Positions 1-5,254 of a stretch of 5,426 bases of DNA are shown in pieces. The translations under genes and the position numbers were made by a program. A model generated the notes under the pieces. The model ran no database searches and was not told the origin of the DNA. It was given only the letters and a program-made list of their open reading frames with translations. Source of the stretch: Chromatiaceae bacterium (GTDB lineage: Bacteria > Pseudomonadota > Gammaproteobacteria > Chromatiales > Chromatiaceae); the NCBI GenBank assembly GCA_016880695.1, contig JAEHCY010000040.1, forward strand, positions 1 to 5,426, read 5' to 3'. How positions within the stretch are numbered: position 1 is the stretch's first letter; each line of letters begins with the position of its first letter.

Positions 1-177
1 GACCGCGACCTCAGCATCACCACAGCGCGGCACACACAGAGCTTTCTCCCCGCACCGGGTTTCGTGGCCACGCTGGCCTCCCCCGAGCCGCTGGCGCCGA
101 TCGAGTCCTGGCTGACCCTGCAGCCACCGCCCCCCAATCCTCAGCCTGCCCGGCCGCCTGCAAGTCCCTCGGATTAG
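1..177 (+). CDS. 3' end of an unidentified protein gene
   Basis: Frame 1 is open from the first base and ends at a TAG at 175-177, giving the last 58 residues of a protein whose start lies outside the window. Codons have strongly GC-rich third positions, as in the intact genes here, which supports real coding. The tail reads DRDLSITTARHTQ at the edge, then a hydrophobic stretch (FVATLASPEPLAPIESWL), and closes with a proline-rich segment (residues about 42-56) that is probably a disordered C-terminus. I do not recognise the family. It does not resemble the C-terminus of SelD, the usual selenium partner of the downstream gene, as I remember that family. It lies 157 bp upstream of senB on the same strand, so co-transcription is possible, but a palindrome sits between them. 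Confidence 0.5.
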   Translation, partial: DRDLSITTARHTQSFLPAPGFVATLASPEPLAPIESWLTLQPPPPNPQPARPPASPSD

Positions 178-246
178 ACCGCGCCGATAAGCCATCCCTC
201 CGGCATGACCTGCTGGGCTCCATTGGCCATAGAGAGGGCCGGGTAT

Positions 247-268
247 CGCCCGGCTGATCAGCCGGGCG
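247..268. repeat. Perfect 22-bp palindrome upstream of senB
   Basis: The half-site CGCCCGGCTGA is followed immediately by its exact reverse complement, centred on TGATCA (255-260). Transcribed, it would form a very GC-rich hairpin with a short loop. No T-run follows on either strand, so it is not a classical intrinsic terminator. It may be a terminator-like hairpin for the gene ending at 177, or an operator for senB 66 bp downstream. The palindrome is seen directly; its role is not known. Confidence 0.6.
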
Positions 269-334
269 CGGATTGATACACTCAGCGGGTCGGCGCTGCG
301 AGCCCGTCCGCCGCACACTGAAGGAGAACGCGCA

Positions 335-1294
335 ATGCGCATCCGCCTCGTCACTCCGGCACCGCCGCGCTCGCGGGCGGGCAACCGGGCCACCGCCGCA
401 CGCTGGGCTGCCATCCTGCGGGACCTCGGTCACCGGGTCGATGTCTCGGTCGACTATAACGGCGAGCCGGCGGACCTGATGGTGGCTCTGCATGCCTGGC
501 GCAGCGCCGAGGCGATCGCGGGATTCGCCCGGCAGTTTCCCGATCAACCCCTGGTGGTGGCGCTGACAGGCACCGATGCATATCGCTTCATTCACAGCCA
601 TCCAGAGCCCACCCTGCGCTCGATCGCCCTTGCGCACCGGCTGATCGGGCTGCACGACCTGATCGCCGATACCCTGCCCGCGGAGCACCGCGCCAAGGTG
701 CGGATCATCTATCAGTCGGCGCGCCCGGTGGGACCGCGCGCACCGCTGAAGCGGGCCTTCCGGATCTGCGTCGCCGGCCACTTGCGCGAGGAAAAGGACC
801 CGCTGCGTCCCGCTCATGCCGTGCGCAACCTACCCGCCGGCAGCCGCATTCGCGTTGATCACTACGGTGGCGCCCACACCTCCGAATGGGCCGCGGCGGC
901 CCAAGCGGAGATGACGCATAACCCGCGTTACCGCTGGCACGGCGAGGTCCCCCATCACCGGCTGCGGCAAGTCTATGTTCGGTCACACCTGTTGGCGCTG
1001 CCGTCGCGGATGGAGGGCGGCGCGAACGTGATCTCGGAGGCTCTGGTGGCGGGTTTGCCCGTCGTCGCCTCGCGCATTGCCGGCTCCGTGGGACTGCTCG
1101 GCCCGGACTACCCCGGTTATTACCCTGTCGGGAACACCGAGGCACTGCGCGCACTGCTCCTGTGCGCCGAGTCCGACGCTACCTTCTACACCAGCCTAGA
1201 GGCCGCCTGTGCGGCGCGGCGCCCGCTGTTCGCTCCGGAGCGGGAACGCGCCGCCTGGATCTCTCTTCTCGGCGAGCTCGGCACGGATCGATGA
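335..1294 (+). CDS. senB: Selenosugar synthase SenB (glycosyltransferase, TIGR04348 family)
   Basis: This is a complete 319-residue cytosolic GT-B type glycosyltransferase, the usual length for the family once known as the TIGR04348 putative glycosyltransferases. In characterised members, SenB joins selenophosphate to the sugar of a UDP-sugar, making the selenosugar that SenA uses to build selenoneine. The N-terminus has VTPAPPRSRAGNRATA (residues 6-21), a phosphate/sugar-binding type loop. LTGTD lies at 77-81, and the second Rossmann domain opens with VAGHLREEKDP (146-156). The C-terminal half carries the GT4-like E-x7-E motif, Glu227 and Glu235, within MEGGANVISEALVAGLPVVAS. The ATG is chosen because AAGGAG at 321-326 lies 8 nt upstream. 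No senA or senC/selD is visible, so the pathway must be completed elsewhere or just beyond the left edge. Glycosyltransferase is near certain; the SenB identity is by recognition of the family pattern. Confidence 0.82.
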   Translation: MRIRLVTPAPPRSRAGNRATAARWAAILRDLGHRVDVSVDYNGEPADLMVALHAWRSAEAIAGFARQFPDQPLVVALTGTDAYRFIHSHPEPTLRSIALAHRLIGLHDLIADTLPAEHRAKVRIIYQSARPVGPRAPLKRAFRICVAGHLREEKDPLRPAHAVRNLPAGSRIRVDHYGGAHTSEWAAAAQAEMTHNPRYRWHGEVPHHRLRQVYVRSHLLALPSRMEGGANVISEALVAGLPVVASRIAGSVGLLGPDYPGYYPVGNTEALRALLLCAESDATFYTSLEAACAARRPLFAPERERAAWISLLGELGTDR

Positions 1295-1596
1295 CGGGCG
1301 AGAGCCGAAGGGCAATAAAATCCAACCCCACTGCGACGGGGGTCAGGGGGAGAAGTGTATCGGCCCGCAGCTTTCGACCCGTGGGACGCCCCCAGGCAGC
1401 AGATGACAGCCACGGCATTTGTTTCGGCGAAGCACAACGAAGTCACCAGCGGCATGGTCTCAATGATGCAACCGGCGAGATAGGCGGCCTGGAAGTGGGT
1501 GGGGGTAAGCCTGTGGTCTACCCAGCCCCTGCGAGTTTGGAAGAGGACAGGAGCAGAGCTCGACTCCGGCCTCAGCGCAAGCCCTGTCACGCCGAT
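1295..1596. other. Non-genic stretch after senB, nothing recognised
   Basis: I see no supported gene here. The minus strand is open across much of it in more than one frame, but those frames run into the antisense of senB and show no family motifs or ribosome binding site. A weak dyad, CCCC at 1326-1329 against GGGG at 1338-1341, lies 32 bp after the senB stop and lacks a T-run. The GGGGGTCAGGGGGAG stretch just after it is loosely reminiscent of repeats found near REP-associated transposases, but this is only a resemblance. The segment joins directly to the decayed DUF4143 remnant and is probably part of the same eroding DNA. Confidence 0.4.
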
Positions 1597-1960
1597 TGAT
1601 GCCTTCAGACCGATCAGAGACACCGCCTCGATACGCTCCGCGAGCGCGAATGCCGTCGCACCCAGAATAGACCAGGTACAACCGATCCAGGCCCAACCGC
1701 TCGATGGCGAAGTACAGGGAGCGGCTGGTGCCGGGCCTTTGGGTGCCGCACCGGATCAAAAGGTCCAGCTCGCCGCCCAAATATAGTCCCCAGAAACGGC
1801 ACGCTTCCCAGGGAACGCCGAGGATCTTCCGGATTTGGGTCAAGGCAAGCCCTTCACGGAAGGCCCCCACCTTGGGATGAGCGCCTCCGCCGATACCTCC
1901 AAGAGGCTGTGCAGCGGTCCGGTCAACGCGGCGCGCAACGTTACCGAGGTGCGGCAAGGG
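1597..1960 (-). pseudogene. Decayed C-terminal remnant of a DUF4143 family protein
   Basis: Intact DUF4143 proteins have an N-terminal AAA ATPase and a C-terminal domain with a nuclease-like fold. Here only C-terminal signatures survive, in the correct order but in three different minus-strand frames. PHLGNVARRV (1954-1925) matches the usual 'HxNLGKRLV' region. TGPLHSLLEVSAEAL follows in a second frame. At about 1879 the frame returns for HPKVGAFREGLALTQI, then FWGLYLGGELDLLI (ELDLLI at 1771-1754), SRSLYFAIERLGLDRLYLVYSG, and at about 1660 it shifts again for ATAFALAERIEAVSL. Between CGTQR and PGTSRS (about 1735) a segment that normally carries the E-x-K motif is missing. No ATPase half or Walker A motif is visible upstream. 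Frame changes plus deletions make this a pseudogene. An uninterrupted minus-strand open frame across 1460-2227 covers part of it but is not the original protein. The family assignment rests on pattern recognition. Confidence 0.68.
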
Positions 1961-1972
1961 GTGGCAAGGGGT
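1953..1972 (+). repeat. Tandem duplication of a 10-bp unit
   Basis: GGCAAGGGGT occurs twice back to back and is followed by a partial third unit (GGCA). It sits at the point where recognisable DUF4143 similarity begins, and looks like a slippage product in DNA that is no longer under selection. Confidence 0.7.
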
Positions 1973-2317
1973 GGCACCGAAGAACGCTGGGTCCACCGGT
2001 CTATGTAGACTGGCAGATCTGGGCTTGAAAGCTTCTGCCGAATGGCCTTCCGCTTCCCAGTGGCTCACCGGTGCGGCACCGGGAAAGCGTTCTGGAGGGG
2101 GCGAGTGCCCCGTCCCGCTCACGAGCTGGCCGTTTTTCCGCCCGGTAATCGGGTGCGAACCAGAGTGCTTGGCGGCTGCTGCGGTGTTGCCGAAGCAGCC
2201 CCGTAATGATTTTGCGGACCGGCACAAGAGGTGTTCTCTGGTCCGCGCAGCGCCGGGGCCTGCATGGCTTTGACGCGTTGGTTCAGGTCCGACTTGAGGC
2301 GAATTCGGTCAGGTGTG
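1961..2317. other. Non-genic stretch between the DUF4143 remnant and the ceramidase-like gene
   Basis: I recognise no gene here. By position it would have held the N-terminal part of the DUF4143 gene, but I find no Walker A motif or other ATPase signature in any minus-strand frame. Short open frames exist on both strands without family motifs, and the plus-strand frame starting at 2231 is antisense to the ceramidase-like gene for most of its length. The only clear structure is the inverted repeat at 2214-2246. Confidence 0.4.
2214..2246. repeat. Inverted repeat, 7-bp arms
   Basis: GCGGACC at 2214-2220 is matched by GGTCCGC at 2240-2246, with 19 nt between them that include a second pairing, AGAG (2227-2230) with CTCT (2236-2239). 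It lies about 70 bp past the stop codon of the minus-strand ceramidase-like gene, so it could form a 3'-end hairpin in that transcript. There is no T-run after it on the minus strand, so an intrinsic terminator is not supported. Confidence 0.4.
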
Positions 2318-3097
2318 TCACTGCGGACAGGAGACCGGCATGCGCTTGGCGAGCATGCGCAGCAACCACCCGATAGCGGCGGCGGCGAGCAGGTGCTTGA
2401 GTGTGTGTCCGCTCAGGACCTCGCCGGTCAACGCAAAGATCTGCTGGTCGAAGTGCTCCCCGAGCTTCGCCAAGCCGTAGAGCAACAGGGCGACGCCAAA
2501 GTCCGATCCGCGGGTGTAACGCGGCGGAAACAGCGCCATCCCGAGCAGAACAATGAGCATCGAGCCAAACTGGACGGCGCCGTAGGGATTGAGGTTTTCG
2601 ACACCTTGGGCTGCACTCCAGCGCCAATACCAGACGCTCCAGATGCCGAGCATCACCAGGGGCCCGATTAGCCAGCGACCCGCCGCCACGCTGACGCGCT
2701 CGCTCACCACCGCCGCGACAAGCCCCATGAAACCGATGGCCATGGGCAAGCGGTCCCACGCCAGTCGTGGGCTATCGGGGTTGAGATGGTAGTACCCGGA
2801 GCCGCAGCAGGTGAGCGCGGTGCCCAGGAATACCACACCCCAGGCCCAGCGATGCCCCAAATCGAGAAAGGCTTCACGGCCTGACGCCTGCGTACCGCGC
2901 ACGACGAGTACCAACCCCAGCGCGCCGCCCACCAGAAACGCTAGGTTGGATGCGACGTCGAGCGCATTGGGAATGCCGAGCAGATCCCTGCGGTCGGCGA
3001 ACTGGTGATACGCCTCGGGCTGTGCGAAGGGGGGGACGAGCCAGGCTGCCAGCGCGATTATTGCGGCAACTGCCCACAGAATGGCGATGCGGGCCAC
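2318..3097 (-). CDS. Ceramidase-like membrane hydrolase (alkaline ceramidase family, CREST superfamily)
   Basis: This is a predicted multi-pass inner-membrane protein, 259 residues from the chosen start, with about seven hydrophobic segments (the first at about 5-22, others near 48-66, 84-98, 118-132, 142-158, 174-190 and 232-248). It has the CREST zinc-hydrolase signature: Ser100 and His104 in GSGYYH, Asp115 in AWDRLPM, and His231 and His235 in SGHTLKHLLA. YHQFADRR (30-37), LGIPNALDVASN (40-51) and YGLAKLGEHFDQQIF (207-221) are also typical of bacterial members. Eukaryotic relatives cleave the amide bond of ceramides; the substrate of bacterial members is generally unknown. The frame stays open to a GTG at 3289, but the extra 64 residues look low in information and lack a ribosome binding site. 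I chose GTG at 3097 because the first membrane helix follows directly and CCGGAG lies just upstream; the spacer is short (4 nt), so the exact start is uncertain. Confidence 0.8.
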   Translation of the reverse strand: MARIAILWAVAAIIALAAWLVPPFAQPEAYHQFADRRDLLGIPNALDVASNLAFLVGGALGLVLVVRGTQASGREAFLDLGHRWAWGVVFLGTALTCCGSGYYHLNPDSPRLAWDRLPMAIGFMGLVAAVVSERVSVAAGRWLIGPLVMLGIWSVWYWRWSAAQGVENLNPYGAVQFGSMLIVLLGMALFPPRYTRGSDFGVALLLYGLAKLGEHFDQQIFALTGEVLSGHTLKHLLAAAAIGWLLRMLAKRMPVSCPQ

Positions 3098-3547
3098 GCG
3101 GCTCCGGAGGCCCGTGTGAGCCGGTCGATAGAGGGTCTGGGTGCGCGCGATGGGGAACAAGGGCAGCTTTGAAGGGAATATCTCACCATAGCTTCGTTGA
3201 CCCACCCCACCCCGGTCAAGGCCGAGACTCTCGTCCGGCCCTGCGTGAGTGCTCAATCCCGGTCCGACCCAAGCGCGCTCCGCGGACACACCGCGTGCTC
3301 GTTGTGCTTAGCGGACGCCTGCACTGGCGTCTGGGAGGTAGGATTGGTGCCGCACTCCTCCTCGTCGGAGACCCTTCTGGCCTCGCCCCAGATCGGCACC
3401 ACCGGATGGCGCGCCTCGTTGCGGGTGATCCTGTCATAGGCGGCGGCGACTTGGCCCGCCCCCAGGAGCTACCGATTGGGATACCCTAGTCGCACGAGTG
3501 CGGCGCCGGTGGGTGAAATGCCGGACAGGGGTTAGTCGGAGTTGCGC
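3098..3547. other. Divergent intergenic region
   Basis: This gap separates the minus-strand ceramidase-like gene from the plus-strand M28 peptidase gene and must hold promoters for both, but I see no convincing -35/-10 pair. CGCAC-GA-GTGCG at 3491-3502 is a short imperfect dyad about 45 bp before the peptidase start. On the minus strand, 3468-3253 is an open frame of 71 codons with protein-like composition (YDRITRNEARHPVVPIWGE) but no ATG and no family I can name. It may be a relic of a lost gene. The part up to 3289 is also open in the ceramidase frame. Confidence 0.4.
3537..3541 (+). promoter_or_regulatory. Ribosome binding site of the M28 peptidase gene
   Basis: CGGAG lies 6 nt before the ATG at 3548. 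It overlaps too closely with an in-frame TTG at 3542 to serve it, which settles the start as ATG 3548. Confidence 0.6.
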
Positions 3548-4576
3548 ATGGAGTTGACACTGAAGGGGTGGCGCACCTGGGGCGGTCTCACCCTGGGGTT
3601 GGGCGTGCTTGCGGCCCTCGTCTTTGCCGGCTTGAATTACAGTTTGCACATGCCAGGCAAGTCCCACTCCGGTCCCCTTGCGCCGCTCAGCGAGGAGGAA
3701 AGCCGCCTCCGCGAGCGCCTCGCCACCCATGTCGAGATCCTGGCGGGCCGCATCGGCGAGCGAAACCTCTGGCGCTATCCCGCGCTGCTCGCGGCCGCGG
3801 ACTACATCGAGGAGCAGTTCGCGGCACTCGGCTACCAGGCGATGGACGAGCCGTTCGAGAGCCGCGGCCGGCGGGTGCGCAACCTCATCGCCGAGAAGCC
3901 GGGCACATCCAGGCCGCAGGAGATCCTGCTCGTGGGTGCCCACTACGACTCGGTGCGGGGAAGCCCGGGGGCCAACGACAACGGCTCGGGGGTGGCGGCA
4001 CTGCTGGAGCTCGGACGCCTGCTGGCCGGGAAGGCACTCCCGCGCACCCTGCGCTTGGTCGCCTTCGTCAACGAGGAGTCTCCCTTCTTCTACTCCCCGG
4101 AGATGGGAAGCCTGGTGCATGCCCGAGGCGCCCGCGCGCGGGCCGAGAACATACAGGCCATGATTTCGCTCGAGACCATCGGGTATTACGCGGATGCTCC
4201 GGGTAGCCAGCACTACCCCTTCCCACTGAGCGCCTTCTATCCGGACAAAGCCAACTTCATCGGCTTCGTCGGGAACCTCGGCTCCCGCAAGCTGGTCCGC
4301 AGTGCCCTGCGTACCTTCCGGCATTCGACGGCCTTCCCCGCCGAGGGTGCGGCCGTCCCCGCCTGGGTGACGGGTGTGGGGTGGTCGGACCACTGGTCCT
4401 TCTGGCAGGCGGGGTACCGCGCGATCATGGTGACCGATACCGCCTTCTTCCGCTATGCCCACTACCACACCGAGCGCGATACCCCGGAGAAGGTGGACTA
4501 CGCGCGCACGTCGCGGGTGGTGGCGGGGCTCGCGCGGGTGATCACCGAGCTGGCCGCGGAGCCGAACGCGCCGTGA
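3548..4576 (+). CDS. Membrane-anchored M28 family zinc metallopeptidase
   Basis: This 342-residue protein belongs to the M28 aminopeptidase family, which uses two zinc ions to remove N-terminal residues or hydrolyse related substrates. One N-terminal hydrophobic helix (about residues 11-29), preceded by Lys6 and Arg9, points to a membrane anchor or uncleaved signal with the catalytic domain in the periplasm. The zinc site is complete: His132 in VGAHYDS, bridging Asp144 in GANDNGSGVAALLE, catalytic Glu176 and ligand Glu177 in FVNEE, Glu209 in SLETIGYY, and His307 in YHTERDTPEKVDY. SDHWSFWQAGYRAIMVTDT (280-298) is the conserved segment before the last ligand. Length and motif spacing are normal for single-domain members. 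Substrate specificity cannot be read from the sequence. The gene is divergent from the ceramidase-like gene and convergent with the HigBA remnant. A long antisense frame covers 3434-4468 and is a shadow. Confidence 0.9.
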   Translation: MELTLKGWRTWGGLTLGLGVLAALVFAGLNYSLHMPGKSHSGPLAPLSEEESRLRERLATHVEILAGRIGERNLWRYPALLAAADYIEEQFAALGYQAMDEPFESRGRRVRNLIAEKPGTSRPQEILLVGAHYDSVRGSPGANDNGSGVAALLELGRLLAGKALPRTLRLVAFVNEESPFFYSPEMGSLVHARGARARAENIQAMISLETIGYYADAPGSQHYPFPLSAFYPDKANFIGFVGNLGSRKLVRSALRTFRHSTAFPAEGAAVPAWVTGVGWSDHWSFWQAGYRAIMVTDTAFFRYAHYHTERDTPEKVDYARTSRVVAGLARVITELAAEPNAP

Positions 4577-4650
4577 CGCGTGCGGAGGTTGCGCTGGTCT
4601 TTGGTCAGGGAAGTGGGCATGGCGATGTCCTTGCCGGGGTTGGGCTGGCC

Positions 4651-4678
4651 GTTTGCGGCGAGGGCTCCGCTCCTACAG
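4651..4678 (-). repeat. REP-like half element
   Basis: Read on the minus strand this starts TGTAGGAGCGGAGCCCTCGC, the form of a common family of gammaproteobacterial intergenic repeats (REP/GTAGGAGCGG type). These normally occur as a pair of inverted copies. Here only one half is recognisable. It lies in the 103-bp gap between the convergent peptidase and HigBA genes, the usual kind of site for such elements, and reaches to within 2 bp of the HigBA stop codon. It could act as an mRNA-stabilising hairpin for either transcript. The family assignment is from memory of the consensus. Confidence 0.55.
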
Positions 4679-4679
4679 A

Positions 4680-5027
4680 TCAAGCGGCGCGCGGGGCGAT
4701 CTGCTCCAGGGAGTCGCCCACGGCCTGTGCTGCAGTCTTCAGGTCGTAGGCGGTCTGAAGGTCCATCCAGAACTCCGGGCGGGTGCCGAAATAGCGAGAG
4801 AGCCGCAGCGCGGTGTCCGGGGTAATGGCGCGAGGCTCGCGCACGATCTCGTTGATGCGCGGCGCGGGGACCTTGAGCTCAATGGCCAAGGCGTTGGCCG
4901 TAAGGCCGAGTGGGGCAAGGAACTCCTCGCGAAAGCACAGGCGCCATTGATCGTTGATCTGGATGCTACAGGTTCCCTGCCGATCGCCTCTCAGGGGCTC
5001 CAGCCGGTTCCCTGGCGGCACCCGCAA
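4680..5027 (-). CDS. HigA family antitoxin fused in frame to the C-terminal part of a HigB toxin
   Basis: The frame encodes 115 residues from a TTG at 5027. Residues 2-33 ([14 protein letters not shown] to [10 protein letters not shown]) are the C-terminal part of a HigB/RelE-fold mRNA-cleaving toxin. Residues 34-115 are a HigA antitoxin: [15 protein letters not shown], the Xre-type helix-turn-helix through [22 protein letters not shown], and the family hallmark [19 protein letters not shown] (78-96). In an ordinary higBA operon the toxin continues some 15 residues after WRxCFR to a stop, and the antitoxin starts about 15 residues before EEFL. Both pieces are missing here, consistent with a deletion of roughly 90-100 bp at codons 33/34 (about 4929) that kept the frame. 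The toxin is truncated at both ends and should be inactive. The DNA-binding domain looks intact, so the product could still bind the old operator. No ribosome binding site is evident, so expression is uncertain. Confidence 0.75.
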   Translation of the reverse strand: MRVPPGNRLEPLRGDRQGTCSIQINDQWRLCFREEFLAPLGLTANALAIELKVPAPRINEIVREPRAITPDTALRLSRYFGTRPEFWMDLQTAYDLKTAAQAVGDSLEQIAPRAA

Positions 5028-5144
5028 ATCCTCTTGGAATTGCTGCCCCCGAGCGAGCCGCGAGACCCCATCGCGGCGACGACGCCGCTCCCACGAACGA
5101 AGCCCTCCTCGAAAATTTGAGTCATGTGTGACGCCGGGGATCGC
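5028..5144 (-). pseudogene. Degenerate 5' segment of the HigB toxin gene
   Basis: The HigBA frame stays open upstream for 39 codons, back to a TGA at 5147-5145, with no ATG, GTG or TTG in this part. It reads [15 protein letters not shown], then [12 protein letters not shown] leading directly into RVPPGNRLE. The last few residues match the usual '[15 protein letters not shown]' junction of HigB, and the beginning vaguely resembles the 'FRxKGLxxLWERG' opening of such toxins. The run of arginine codons and the lack of a start suggest decay, perhaps with an internal deletion, since intact HigB proteins have more residues before RVPPGNRLE. An ATG at 5127-5125 is in another frame. Confidence 0.45.
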
Positions 5145-5201
5145 TCAAGGAGCCCTAGAACCGCAAGCAACCTCGATCACGTTGAACGGGGAAAACGGCA
5201 C

Positions 5202-5227
5202 GGTTGCAGAAACCGATCCCTGCAACC
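5202..5227. repeat. Inverted repeat upstream of ubiG
   Basis: GGTTGCAG (5202-5209) and CTGCAACC (5220-5227) form a perfect 8-bp inverted repeat with a 10-nt spacer. It ends 27 bp before the ubiG start codon, just before a TATAGC at 5231-5236 that might be a -10 element, although no well-placed -35 is seen. It could be an operator or a hairpin in the ubiG leader. No T-run follows, so a terminator is unlikely. Confidence 0.5.
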
Positions 5228-5244
5228 ACCTATAGCGTAACGAT

Positions 5245-5250
5245 AAGGAA
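5245..5250 (+). promoter_or_regulatory. Ribosome binding site of ubiG
   Basis: AAGGAA lies 4 nt before the ATG at 5255. This favours ATG 5255 over the in-frame ATG at 5270. Confidence 0.65.
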
Positions 5251-5254
5251 CCGG

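Noticed and set aside
17..817. Minus-strand open frame of 266 codons
   Set aside because: It is antisense to the first half of senB and the upstream gene end, with no motifs of its own.
1326..1341. Terminator after senB
   Set aside because: The dyad is only four G-C pairs with an eight-nucleotide loop and is not followed by a T-run.
1186..1623. Minus-strand open frame of 145 codons after the DUF4143 remnant
   Set aside because: Its first residues continue the frameshifted DUF4143 tail, but the rest has no motif and runs antisense into senB.
1460..2227. Minus-strand open frame of 255 codons as an intact hypothetical protein
   Set aside because: It includes several DUF4143 motifs, but motifs that belong between and after them fall in other frames. 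It is a chance opening through a pseudogene.
2231..2671. Plus-strand open frame of 146 codons
   Set aside because: It mostly lies antisense to the ceramidase-like gene, is polar and repetitive in composition, and has no recognisable domain.
3491..3502. Operator in front of the M28 peptidase gene
   Set aside because: CGCAC-GA-GTGCG is short and imperfect, and such dyads are common in GC-rich DNA.
3434..4468. Minus-strand open frame of 344 codons
   Set aside because: It is antisense to the M28 peptidase gene, whose full zinc-binding set proves the plus strand is coding. Long antisense frames are expected in such GC-rich genes.
5182..5210. Sigma-70 promoter for ubiG using TTGAAC as the -35
   Set aside because: At 17-nt spacing the -10 would be TGCAGA, which is a poor match. 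The better TATAGC at 5231 is not correctly spaced from any -35.
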